Source: Bacteroidota bacterium (GTDB lineage Bacteria > Bacteroidota > Bacteroidia > Chitinophagales > BACL12). Taken from it: DNA of 64,000 bases. This document shows positions 41,723-49,422 of the stretch, piece by piece (the first letter of the stretch is position 1; every line of letters begins with the position of its first letter). Location of the stretch: NCBI GenBank assembly GCA_016706255.1, contig JADJJZ010000003.1, positions 372,001 through 436,000 on the forward strand. The letters run 5' to 3'. A program made the translations under genes and the position numbers. A model generated the notes under the pieces. That model ran no database searches. It was not told the DNA's origin and saw only the letters and a program-made list of their open reading frames with translations.

Positions 41723-43876
41723 TTACCGCAACAAAAATTCCATGTGTGCCATCACCATGCGTATTTCGCCATAAGTGTAATCTTCACCCAATGCCTCTTT
41801 AATCGGGACTAATTTTCGTTCAGTAGCGCGACTGGCAACTTTGGTTATTTCTGCTATACTGTCAGGTTCTACCAATTGTGTAATCGGAATTTCTCCGGTT
41901 AAAATAAAATCTGCCAAATGGGTTTCAATTGTCGATTCTTTAAATCCCCTTTCTGCAGCAATTTCTTTTATCGATTTCCCTGAACGAAATAAATATAAAC
42001 TCACCCGTTTTGTTTCAGCAGGTGTGGCAGATTTTGGAGCAGCCGGTTTTTTTACTTTCTTTTTTTGTATCAGGTCCATTCGCGTAGAATACTTATGTAA
42101 TGTGCAATAACGAACAATGATATCTAAAAATAATTTCCCGTATTTTTCAATTTTCACTTCTCCAAAACCGGAAATATGTTCAAGGTCTTCCAATTGCATC
42201 GGATAAAAGGAAGCCAGCTCCTGCAGGGTAGTATCTCCAAAAACCATATATGGTGGAAGGTTTTCATTGTAAGCAAGTTTTGTCCTCAGCGAGCGCAATT
42301 GCTCAAATAAAATATTATCATATTCAACCGGGATTTTTTCCTTCGTAACCTTGCGTTCTTCAGCAATCGAAAAATAAACCTCTTCTTTACCCTGCAACAC
42401 ACGATGTCCTTTTTCTGTTATCGATACTTTCGGATAATCACTTCTTTCCTCCCGCGATAAATAATCCTGTTCAATTAATTCCTTAAAATAAATCGCCCAT
42501 TTATCGCGCGAAATATCCGCACCAATACCATACGTTTTATATAGTTTGTGTTTCTCCCATATTTTTTCACTTTTGCTGCCACGTAAAAAATCAATTAAAT
42601 AATTCACGCCAAATTTTTCCTCAGTCCGCATCACAGCGCTCAGTGCTTTTTGTGCAATAATTGTCGCTTCAAAATTGTTGCGTTTGCTTAAACAATAATC
42701 ACAGCTTTGGCAGTTTCCACCGGAATAAACTTCATCAAAATATTCCAGCAGCAATTTCCGGCGACATTTATTCGTGTTACAAAAATTGGCCATCTGGTCC
42801 AGCTTTTTTAACATGATTTTCGCCTGCTCCTTATTTTCCGATTCAGCAAAACGGCGCATGTTAATCACATCACCATAAGAATAATATAAAATGGCATCAC
42901 TCGGCAATCCATCACGACCCGCGCGACCGGTTTCCTGGTAATAACTTTCAATGTTTTTCGGGAGATTATAATGTATTACAAAACGCACATCCGGCTTGTC
43001 GATACCCATGCCAAAAGCAATGGTGGCAACAATGATATTTATTTTATCCTTTTTAAAATCTTCCTGCACACGTGCCCGCGACTGCGCATCCATACCGGCG
43101 TGATAATAACTCACCAAATAACCCTCATCACTTAATTGTTGCGAAAGTGTTTCTGCGCCGTTGCGACTTAACGTATATATAATACCGCTTTGATTGGGAT
43201 GTGCTTCAATATATTCCACAATAGAACTCAACGCGTCCTTTTTCGGCTCAATAAAATAATTAATATTCGCGCGATTAAAACTCGAAATAAATATTTTCGA
43301 TTGTAAAATATTTAATTTAACCGCAATATCTTTTCTGGTAATGGCATCCGCACTTGCTGTTAATGCAATAATGGGAACCTTTGGAAATTTTTCTTTTAAA
43401 ATTGCCAACTGCAAATATTCCGGTCTGAAATCGTGACCCCACATGCTCACACAATGTGCTTCATCAATGGCAAATAAATTTATTGGCAGCGATAACAAAT
43501 AATCCAAAAACCGGCCCCCTTCGCTCAATATACGTTCCGGAGCAACATACACCAATTTAATTTCATTATTATTAATTCGGTTAATCGCAATACGTTGCGC
43601 ATCCGCAGTCATCGAACTGTTTAATGCAATAGCCGGAATTCCGTTGGCATTTAATCCGTCCACCTGGTCTTTCATTAATGCAATTAATGGCGAAACCACA
43701 ATCGTAATTCCATCCATAATCATCGAAGGCACTTGAAAACAAACCGATTTTCCGCCACCGGTGGGCATAACAACAACAGCATCTTTTTTAGCAAGAACAT
43801 GATTAATTATCGCCTCCTGCTGATCACGGAAATTATCGTATCCGTAATATTTTTTTAGAATTTCTTTAGGCGTCAT
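41723..43876 (-). CDS. recQ: ATP-dependent DNA helicase RecQ
   Basis: 717 residues from the ATG at 43876. A TTG six codons earlier overlaps a TACTTTTG promoter box, so it is rejected. Helicase core: FRDQQEAIINHVL, Walker A MPTGGGKS, DEAH box, SGIIYTLSRNGAETL and QETGRAGRDGLPS. A zinc-binding cysteine cluster (CNTNKCRRK, then CQSCDYC), a winged helix and an HRDC domain (LRTKLAYNENLPPYMVFGD) follow. The last 110 residues carry an extra helix-turn-helix domain (SGKSIKEIAAERGFKESTIE) common in Bacteroidota RecQ. Role: 3'-5' unwinding in recombination repair. Confidence 0.95.
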   Translation of the reverse strand: MTPKEILKKYYGYDNFRDQQEAIINHVLAKKDAVVVMPTGGGKSVCFQVPSMIMDGITIVVSPLIALMKDQVDGLNANGIPAIALNSSMTADAQRIAINRINNNEIKLVYVAPERILSEGGRFLDYLLSLPINLFAIDEAHCVSMWGHDFRPEYLQLAILKEKFPKVPIIALTASADAITRKDIAVKLNILQSKIFISSFNRANINYFIEPKKDALSSIVEYIEAHPNQSGIIYTLSRNGAETLSQQLSDEGYLVSYYHAGMDAQSRARVQEDFKKDKINIIVATIAFGMGIDKPDVRFVIHYNLPKNIESYYQETGRAGRDGLPSDAILYYSYGDVINMRRFAESENKEQAKIMLKKLDQMANFCNTNKCRRKLLLEYFDEVYSGGNCQSCDYCLSKRNNFEATIIAQKALSAVMRTEEKFGVNYLIDFLRGSKSEKIWEKHKLYKTYGIGADISRDKWAIYFKELIEQDYLSREERSDYPKVSITEKGHRVLQGKEEVYFSIAEERKVTKEKIPVEYDNILFEQLRSLRTKLAYNENLPPYMVFGDTTLQELASFYPMQLEDLEHISGFGEVKIEKYGKLFLDIIVRYCTLHKYSTRMDLIQKKKVKKPAAPKSATPAETKRVSLYLFRSGKSIKEIAAERGFKESTIETHLADFILTGEIPITQLVEPDSIAEITKVASRATERKLVPIKEALGEDYTYGEIRMVMAHMEFLLR

Positions 43877-43891
43877 AAGAGATATTTGATT

Positions 43892-43899
43892 CAAAAGTA
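43892..43899 (-). promoter_or_regulatory. Putative -7 element of recQ
   Basis: Minus-strand TACTTTTG, a full TAnnTTTG match, 15 bases before the chosen recQ ATG. Confidence 0.5.
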
Positions 43900-44145
43900 A
43901 GGCTTATCGTGGTGTATCTCCAAACCAAAAACGAACTTAAGCGGTTAGAGACATTTACGCTATTAATTTACGGGCATTTTTTCAGAAAAATATTTTTTGG
44001 GCAGCACAATTTTTCACACAATATAAATCCCAACCGGCTTTTCGTTGCAACAAACCTATCAAGCAACATTTTTCCAAGTTGTACGTGAGCGCTGGATGAA
44101 AATAATTTAGCAGTAATGTAGTCCGCACTCCAAATTCGGCTGTTA
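43900..44145. other. Intergenic stretch upstream of recQ
   Basis: First part of the 669-base gap 43877-44545. No gene is supported; a 61-residue minus-strand open frame at 43968-44153 has no recognisable features and runs into the repeats. The rest of the gap is dominated by octamer arrays and a long hairpin. Confidence 0.45.
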
Positions 44146-44165
44146 ATCAGCACATCAGCACATCA
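44134..44165. repeat. 32-bp direct repeat, copy 1
   Basis: Starts ATTCGGCTGTTAATCAGCAC and continues into octamer array C. An identical 32-bp copy lies at 44440-44471, 306 bases away. Confidence 0.85.
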
Positions 44166-44182
44166 CCATATTAGCACATTAG
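44146..44182. repeat. Octamer repeat array C (ATYAGCWM)
   Basis: Units ATCAGCAC, ATCAGCAC, ATCACCAT, ATTAGCAC and a partial ATTAG, in perfect 8-bp register. Confidence 0.75.
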
Positions 44183-44277
44183 TTTGTTTGTTTCCACTAC
44201 AATCCGGTGCAAGAGTGCATGCATCCTCTTTATCATCTCAAACAATCTTTCGCTCCTACAGAGTTATGTGAAAATTA

Positions 44278-44309
44278 ATTAGCAATTTGGCCGATTAGCA
44301 AATTAGCTA
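44278..44309. repeat. Octamer repeat array D (ATYAGCWM)
   Basis: Units ATTAGCAA, TTTGGCCG (degenerate), ATTAGCAA, ATTAGCTA, in 8-bp register. Confidence 0.65.
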
Positions 44310-44380
44310 ATTGGGGTTTATTATCCGAATGGAAATCTCAGTACAATTTAGCAGATTAATTAGCAGTTAATTAAGTAATT

Positions 44381-44421
44381 CGGAGCTAGGGTCAATATTG
44401 ATTGACCCCAACAGCGCTCCG
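44381..44421. repeat. Two-part hairpin CGGAGC/GGGTCAAT
   Basis: Inner stem GGGTCAAT-ATTG-ATTGACCC (8 bp) is nested within outer arms CGGAGC and GCTCCG. The run is not followed by a T tract and the nearest upstream gene points away, so it is unlikely to be a terminator. Confidence 0.75.
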
Positions 44422-44439
44422 AATGAATTTTTTACTCAG

Positions 44440-44471
44440 ATTCGGCTGTTAATCAGCACATCAGCACATCA
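44440..44471. repeat. 32-bp direct repeat, copy 2
   Basis: Identical to 44134-44165. It leads into octamer array E. Confidence 0.85.
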
Positions 44472-44507
44472 GCACATAACCCCATCAGCTAATCAGCTAA
44501 TCAGCTC
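44452..44507. repeat. Octamer repeat array E (ATYAGCWM)
   Basis: Seven contiguous 8-bp units: ATCAGCAC three times, ATAACCCC, ATCAGCTA twice, ATCAGCTC. It ends 10 bases before the -7 element of the channel-like gene. Confidence 0.8.
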
Positions 44508-44517
44508 ATCAAATTAC

Positions 44518-44525
44518 TATCTTCG
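44518..44525 (+). promoter_or_regulatory. Putative -7 element of the channel-like gene
   Basis: TATCTTCG, one base from TAnnTTTG, 20 bases before the ATG at 44546. The position where a -33 element would sit falls inside octamer array E. Confidence 0.5.
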
Positions 44526-44545
44526 AACATCAATTACCTTCACCT

Positions 44546-45262
44546 ATGGCAGTTAAAAAACTTACAAGAGCACTTAGCCTCAAAACGAAAAACTACCGCA
44601 AAGTGGCGGTTATTGAAATTGTACTTATTTTTTTAGTGCTCATACTTGGTGATATTACCGTTAAACTTGATTTCGCGAATCCGCATACTTTAGTGTCTTC
44701 AGTGTTGTTAATTCCGGAAGCAGTTTATCTGATAATTTTATTTCAACTGGCACAGTTGTTAAATCCCGATAAACGCACCCAAACCTTTATTAAAATTGCG
44801 ATAGCCTGTATTTTTATTATTTCATTTATTGCCCTGAACCCTTTTATTGATGTTACTGCAATTAAAGTAAATTTATTAATTGCGACACATATTTTATTGT
44901 GTAGTATCGAGTGTTATATTATTGCGCTCGGACTACGCGATATTTATGCGGAAAATTTGCATATCAGCGAAAGGTTATGGGGTTCGGTTGCTGTTTATTT
45001 ATTAATTGCTTTGGGCTGGGCGAGTTTTTACGAGGTGTTTTTATTAATTGACCATTCTGCACTTGGATTTGCCCTGGAGCCCGGTTATCAGACATACTCC
45101 GAAAGTTTATATTTTAGTTTGTGCAGCATCAGTGGAACCGGCTCAGCTTATCCGAATCCTACACACATAATCCGAAACCTGGCGCTTATTGAGTCGGTTT
45201 GGGGTGTTTTGTTTTTGGTGATGCTCATTGGGCGTTTATTTTCATTACCCGCAAAAGATTAA
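44546..45262 (+). CDS. Ion-channel-like membrane protein with degenerate selectivity filter
   Basis: 238 residues with six or so membrane helices. The C-terminal third (SESLYFSLCSISGTGSAYPN, then LIESVWGVLFLVMLIGRLF) has the pore-helix, filter and inner-helix layout of two-TM potassium channels (Ion_trans_2), but the filter TxGYGD is replaced by GTGSAYP. The first 130 residues form a separate four-helix part. It may be a channel with altered selectivity or a non-conducting relative. The upstream TATCTTCG box supports transcription from just before the gene. The next gene starts 110 bases downstream. Confidence 0.68.
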   Translation: MAVKKLTRALSLKTKNYRKVAVIEIVLIFLVLILGDITVKLDFANPHTLVSSVLLIPEAVYLIILFQLAQLLNPDKRTQTFIKIAIACIFIISFIALNPFIDVTAIKVNLLIATHILLCSIECYIIALGLRDIYAENLHISERLWGSVAVYLLIALGWASFYEVFLLIDHSALGFALEPGYQTYSESLYFSLCSISGTGSAYPNPTHIIRNLALIESVWGVLFLVMLIGRLFSLPAKD

Positions 45263-45372
45263 ATTTTTTTCCAACCACTAAAACAAAGCCGGAAGCATTT
45301 AACAACACTTGCTTTTTATATTTCAACAGCCATTTGTTGTATAAGCCTGCAGCTTTGCCGTATTTTTATACC

Positions 45373-47664
45373 GTGAAATTATTAGATACTTTAAATGAAG
45401 CCCAATTGGCGGCCGTAACCAATATCTACGGCCCAACGATGATTATTGCGGGTCCGGGCTCAGGAAAAACCAGAGTGCTTACCTTCAGGGTTGCTTATTT
45501 AATGCATACCGGAATCGATCCGTTTTCCATTTTAGCCCTCACCTTTACCAATAAAGCAGCGCGAGAAATGAAAAACCGTATCGAACAATTGTACGGTACC
45601 GAAGCACGCAATTTGTGGATGGGCACTTTCCACTCCGTATTTTCCAGAATTTTACGCAGCGAAGCCGATAAATTAGGTTACCCTTCCAATTTTACAATTT
45701 ATGATACAGAAGATGCAAAAAATCTGCTCAAAACAATTGTGAAAGAAATGGGTCTCAACGATAAGTTATACAAACCCGGTTATGTATTATATCGCATCTC
45801 CCTTTGTAAAAATAATCTCATCGGTCCGGAAGCTTATGCAGTAAATACCGACCTCATTAGTGAAGACGAAGGTAATGGTCGCCCGAAAATGGCTGAGGTG
45901 TATAAAAATTATACGAAACGTTGTTTTCGCGGCGGCGCAATGGATTTTGATGATTTATTATTAAAAACACATGAACTGCTCGAACGTTTTCCTGATGTAT
46001 TATATAAATATCAACATCGTTTTAAATATGTAATGATTGATGAGTTTCAGGATACTAACTTTTTACAATATTCTATCGTAAAACGCATTGCTGATGTATT
46101 TCAGAATATTGCTGTTGTTGGTGATGATGCGCAAAGTATTTACGCTTTCCGCGGTGCAAGTATTGCTAACATTTTAAATTTCGAAAAAGATTTTCCCGAG
46201 GTAAAAACATTCCGCCTCGAACAAAATTACCGCTCTACAAAAATTATTGTGGAAGCCGCAAATCATATCATCGGAAAAAATCAAAATCAGCTAGCCAAAA
46301 AAATATGGACCGATAATGTGGAAGGCGATACCATAAAGGTAATTCGCGCCATGAGCGATAATGAGGAAGGTCGTATGGTAGCAGACAGTATTTTTGAACA
46401 GCGTATGCGCGACCATATTAAGAACGGTGAATTTGCAATATTATATCGCACCAACGCTCAAAGCCGCGCATTTGAGGAAGGTTTGAGAAAACTCAATATT
46501 CCTTATCGCATATATGGAGGTATTTCTTTCTACCAGCGAAAAGAGGTGAAAGATTTAATCGCTTATTTAAAATTAACAGTAAACCCACACGATGAGGAAT
46601 CATTTAAACGTGTAATTAATTATCCAGCACGCGGAATTGAAAAAACCAGCATCGAAAAATTAATGGTTTACGCGGCAGACAATGATAAAAGTTTGTGGAC
46701 CATGTCGGAAAATATTGACTTGTTGCAATTTAATTCCGGGACAAGAAAATTATTCGCCGACTTTGTTACCATGATCAAAAGTTTCCAGACCATGCTGGAT
46801 AAAAAAGATGCATATGAAGTTGCGAGTCATGTTGCTAAATCTACAGGATTATTAAAAGAATTATACAACGACCAAAGTGTTGAAGGTTTAAGCCGTTATG
46901 AAAATATTCAGGAACTACTCAACTCTATAAAAGAGTTTGTAACACCTGATGAAGTTGATTCACCTGAATTTGTGCCAACGTTTACCGATGAACTGAAGGA
47001 AGAAAAAACGCTGAGCAATTATTTGCAACAGGTTGTTTTACTTACCGATGCAGATGCTGAAGGTAATGAAGATGAAACAGTAAAACTCATGACCATTCAC
47101 GCTGCGAAAGGTTTGGAATTTAAAAGTGTATTTGTTGTAGGTCTGGAAGAAAATTTATTTCCGGGCACCTTATCCGTTTCCTCACGTGAAGATTTGGAAG
47201 AAGAACGCCGATTGTTTTATGTTGCGGTTACCAGAGCTGAACAAAAACTCACCATCACGCATGCTGCAACGCGATATAAATATGGTAATCTGGAATATTG
47301 CGAACCAAGCCGCTTTTTAGAAGAACTGCCACAAAATTTATTGCAATATGTAGGTTATAATTCAAAAAGTTGGACTGAAGAAAAAAGTAACAAACAATAT
47401 GAAAACGGTACTCCGGTTACAAAAGTAAAACCTACAGTTCCGGTTAACACATATATCCATAAACCATCTGATAGTTTTGTCGCAGCATTTCCGGAAGAGT
47501 TACAATCAGGAATGGACGTTGAACATCAAAAATTCGGGTATGGCAAAATTCTGGCAATGGAAGGTGCTAACGATGGTAAAATGGCAACCATATTTTTCCA
47601 GAACGCAGGTCAAAAAAAGTTATTGTTAAAATTTGCGAAACTGAGTATAGTAAAATCTGCATAA
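45373..47664 (+). CDS. UvrD/PcrA-like superfamily 1 DNA helicase
   Basis: 763 residues from a GTG at 45373. A longer reading from 45199 overlaps the channel gene and adds non-homologous residues, so it is rejected. Motifs: LNEAQLAAV (Q motif), Walker A AGPGSGKT at 26-33, TFTNKAAREMKNRIE, the DEFQDTN box, GDDAQSIYAFRGA, EQNYRST, LMTIHAAKGLEF and YVAVTRAEQKL. The C-terminus ends in a Tudor-like segment (GMDVEHQKFGYGKILAMEG) seen in PcrA/UvrD, which binds RNA polymerase. Likely role: 3'-5' helicase in nucleotide excision repair. Confidence 0.95.
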   Translation: MKLLDTLNEAQLAAVTNIYGPTMIIAGPGSGKTRVLTFRVAYLMHTGIDPFSILALTFTNKAAREMKNRIEQLYGTEARNLWMGTFHSVFSRILRSEADKLGYPSNFTIYDTEDAKNLLKTIVKEMGLNDKLYKPGYVLYRISLCKNNLIGPEAYAVNTDLISEDEGNGRPKMAEVYKNYTKRCFRGGAMDFDDLLLKTHELLERFPDVLYKYQHRFKYVMIDEFQDTNFLQYSIVKRIADVFQNIAVVGDDAQSIYAFRGASIANILNFEKDFPEVKTFRLEQNYRSTKIIVEAANHIIGKNQNQLAKKIWTDNVEGDTIKVIRAMSDNEEGRMVADSIFEQRMRDHIKNGEFAILYRTNAQSRAFEEGLRKLNIPYRIYGGISFYQRKEVKDLIAYLKLTVNPHDEESFKRVINYPARGIEKTSIEKLMVYAADNDKSLWTMSENIDLLQFNSGTRKLFADFVTMIKSFQTMLDKKDAYEVASHVAKSTGLLKELYNDQSVEGLSRYENIQELLNSIKEFVTPDEVDSPEFVPTFTDELKEEKTLSNYLQQVVLLTDADAEGNEDETVKLMTIHAAKGLEFKSVFVVGLEENLFPGTLSVSSREDLEEERRLFYVAVTRAEQKLTITHAATRYKYGNLEYCEPSRFLEELPQNLLQYVGYNSKSWTEEKSNKQYENGTPVTKVKPTVPVNTYIHKPSDSFVAAFPEELQSGMDVEHQKFGYGKILAMEGANDGKMATIFFQNAGQKKLLLKFAKLSIVKSA

Positions 47665-47698
47665 CAGCAGCAATTCATCACAGGAATAATTTAATTTA

Positions 47699-48421
47699 TT
47701 GAAACCGGCTCAAACTATTATCAACCTCTGGTCAGGTCCGCGGAATATTTCTACGGCAATGATGTATGCATTTTCGCAACGTAAAGATGTGCGCGTTTTT
47801 GATGAACCACTATATGCGCATTACTTGCGTGTAACCGGATTAAATCATCCCGGCAGAGAAGAAGTACTCGCTGCACAAAACAATGATGGTGATGCTGTTA
47901 TGGATAATTTTTTATTCGACAATTTTACACGCCCGGTACTGTTTTTAAAACAAATGACACATCATTTGGTAGATATTGATTTGCGTTTTCTTGAGCAATC
48001 AAAAAATATTATTTTAATTCGCGATCCCAAAAAAGTGTTGCATTCGTATGGTAAAGTTATTGAACAACCAACATTGGAAGATATCGGCATAAAACAAAGT
48101 TTCGAATTGTTTGAATACCTGCAAAAAGCACAATTGCATTGTTTAGTGGTTGATGCAGATACCATATTAAAAGACCCCGAGGCAGCTTTAAAAACCATTT
48201 GTGTTTCATGTGATATTCCTTTTTTACCGGCTATGTTAAGTTGGGCACCGGGGCCAAAAAAGGCAGATGGTGTTTGGGCGAAATACTGGTATGAAAATGT
48301 GCATGCCTCATCCGGTTTTCAGGAATATCAGGAAGAGGAAATACACTTATTGTCGAATTTACAAAAAGTATATGAAACGGCAGTTCCGTTTTACGAAAAA
48401 TTAAAAAAACACGCCATCTGA
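47699..48421 (+). CDS. Sulfotransferase-like P-loop protein
   Basis: 240 residues from a TTG start 34 bases after the helicase; no ATG fits better. The N-terminus LWSGPRNISTAMMYAF is a 5'-phosphosulfate-binding-loop-like motif, IILIRDPKKVLHSYGKV resembles the 3'-phosphate-binding motif, and a WAPGPKKADGVWAKYWYENV segment lies near the end. It is a member of the sulfotransferase fold of unknown substrate. The class IV aminotransferase gene begins one base after its stop, so they are surely one operon. Confidence 0.78.
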   Translation: MKPAQTIINLWSGPRNISTAMMYAFSQRKDVRVFDEPLYAHYLRVTGLNHPGREEVLAAQNNDGDAVMDNFLFDNFTRPVLFLKQMTHHLVDIDLRFLEQSKNIILIRDPKKVLHSYGKVIEQPTLEDIGIKQSFELFEYLQKAQLHCLVVDADTILKDPEAALKTICVSCDIPFLPAMLSWAPGPKKADGVWAKYWYENVHASSGFQEYQEEEIHLLSNLQKVYETAVPFYEKLKKHAI

Positions 48422-48422
48422 T

Positions 48423-49304
48423 ATGCAGCAGCAATTTAATCCGAAAAACGAAAACATTTTTATCTGGGTAAAAGATAAATTATATCCGCGCAGCGAAGCA
48501 AAAATTTCTGTTTTTGATTCTGCGGTTCAGGGTGGTGATGCTGTTTGGGAAGGATTACGTGTATATAATGGAAATGTGTTTTGTTTATATGAACATCTTG
48601 AACGCCTGCAGGCAAGTGCACATGCTATGATGTTTCAGCAAATACCGGATAATGATTTTATTATACATGCTATTGAATCAACGTTAAAGGCAAACGATAT
48701 GTTCGATGGTGCACATATTCGTTTAACATTAACACGTGGTGAAAAAATTACCTCAGGAATGGACCCGCGCTTAAATCAGTCTGGTTGTACATTAATTGTG
48801 CTGGCAGAATGGAAAGAACCGGTTTATACAAATGCAGTTACACTAATTACATCTTCTGTTCGTCGCAACAGTCCTGCCAATTTAGATTCAAAAATCCATC
48901 ACAATAATTTAATCAATAATATTCTTGCAAAAATAGAAGCCAATGTCGCTGGTGCTGATGATGCTTTGATGCTTGACAATAATGGTTTTATATCGGAGAC
49001 AAATGCCTGTAATATTTTTATGATTAAAAACGGAATGGTATTTACACCAAATGCCGATGCTTGTCTGCCCGGAATTACCAGAAAAACAGTAATTACCATC
49101 TGCAACCAAAATAATATCCCAATCCATTTAAAAAATATTTCGCTCACCGAAATGTATAATGCCGATCAGGTTTTTACAACAGGAACAATGGGTGAATTAA
49201 CTGCCGTGAAAATGATTGACGGACGAACAATTGTGAATAGGAGTGGAGTTGATTTGATGCAAACCATTAACAATTTATTCAGCAAACTTACTCATGGAGT
49301 GTAA
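48423..49304 (+). CDS. Class IV PLP-dependent aminotransferase (branched-chain/D-amino acid type)
   Basis: 293 residues. Fold-type IV features: VFDSAVQGGDAVWEGLRVYN, the PLP lysine in LDSKIHHNNLINNIL near residue 159, the ALMLDNNGFISETNACNIFM phosphate-binding strand, and TTGTMGELTAV. It resembles branched-chain amino acid and D-alanine aminotransferases and aminodeoxychorismate lyase; the exact substrate is uncertain. It starts one base after the sulfotransferase-like gene. Confidence 0.85.
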   Translation: MQQQFNPKNENIFIWVKDKLYPRSEAKISVFDSAVQGGDAVWEGLRVYNGNVFCLYEHLERLQASAHAMMFQQIPDNDFIIHAIESTLKANDMFDGAHIRLTLTRGEKITSGMDPRLNQSGCTLIVLAEWKEPVYTNAVTLITSSVRRNSPANLDSKIHHNNLINNILAKIEANVAGADDALMLDNNGFISETNACNIFMIKNGMVFTPNADACLPGITRKTVITICNQNNIPIHLKNISLTEMYNADQVFTTGTMGELTAVKMIDGRTIVNRSGVDLMQTINNLFSKLTHGV

Positions 49305-49377
49305 ATTGTTTTTGCTCTATTTTGACTGTAACCATTTGATAACTACTTAATTCTGTTTTATTTATATGTATTGGTGA

Positions 49378-49408
49378 TTGCGAATGATATCAAATTTTGG
49401 TATATTTG
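49378..49408 (+). promoter_or_regulatory. Promoter of cargo paralog 5
   Basis: TTG at 49378-49380, a 20-base spacer and TATATTTG at 49401-49408, both matching the Bacteroidota consensus. The ATG at 49423 follows 14 bases later. Confidence 0.68.
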
Positions 49409-49422
49409 ATAAAACCTTCCAT

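Noticed and set aside
43968..44153. 61-residue minus-strand open frame upstream of recQ
   Set aside because: No recognisable domain, ends within octamer array C, and no promoter box.
33620..44507. CRISPR array
   Set aside because: The octamer and 55-bp repeats lack the regular repeat-spacer-repeat pattern of 24-40 base repeats with unique spacers, and no cas genes are present.
45199..45372. Extended N-terminus of the UvrD-like helicase
   Set aside because: It overlaps the channel gene and has a composition unlike the helicase; the GTG at 45373 sits right before the conserved LNEAQ motif.
49378..49422. Earlier TTG start for cargo paralog 5
   Set aside because: The bases form the -33 and -7 promoter elements, and the signal peptide starts at the later ATG.
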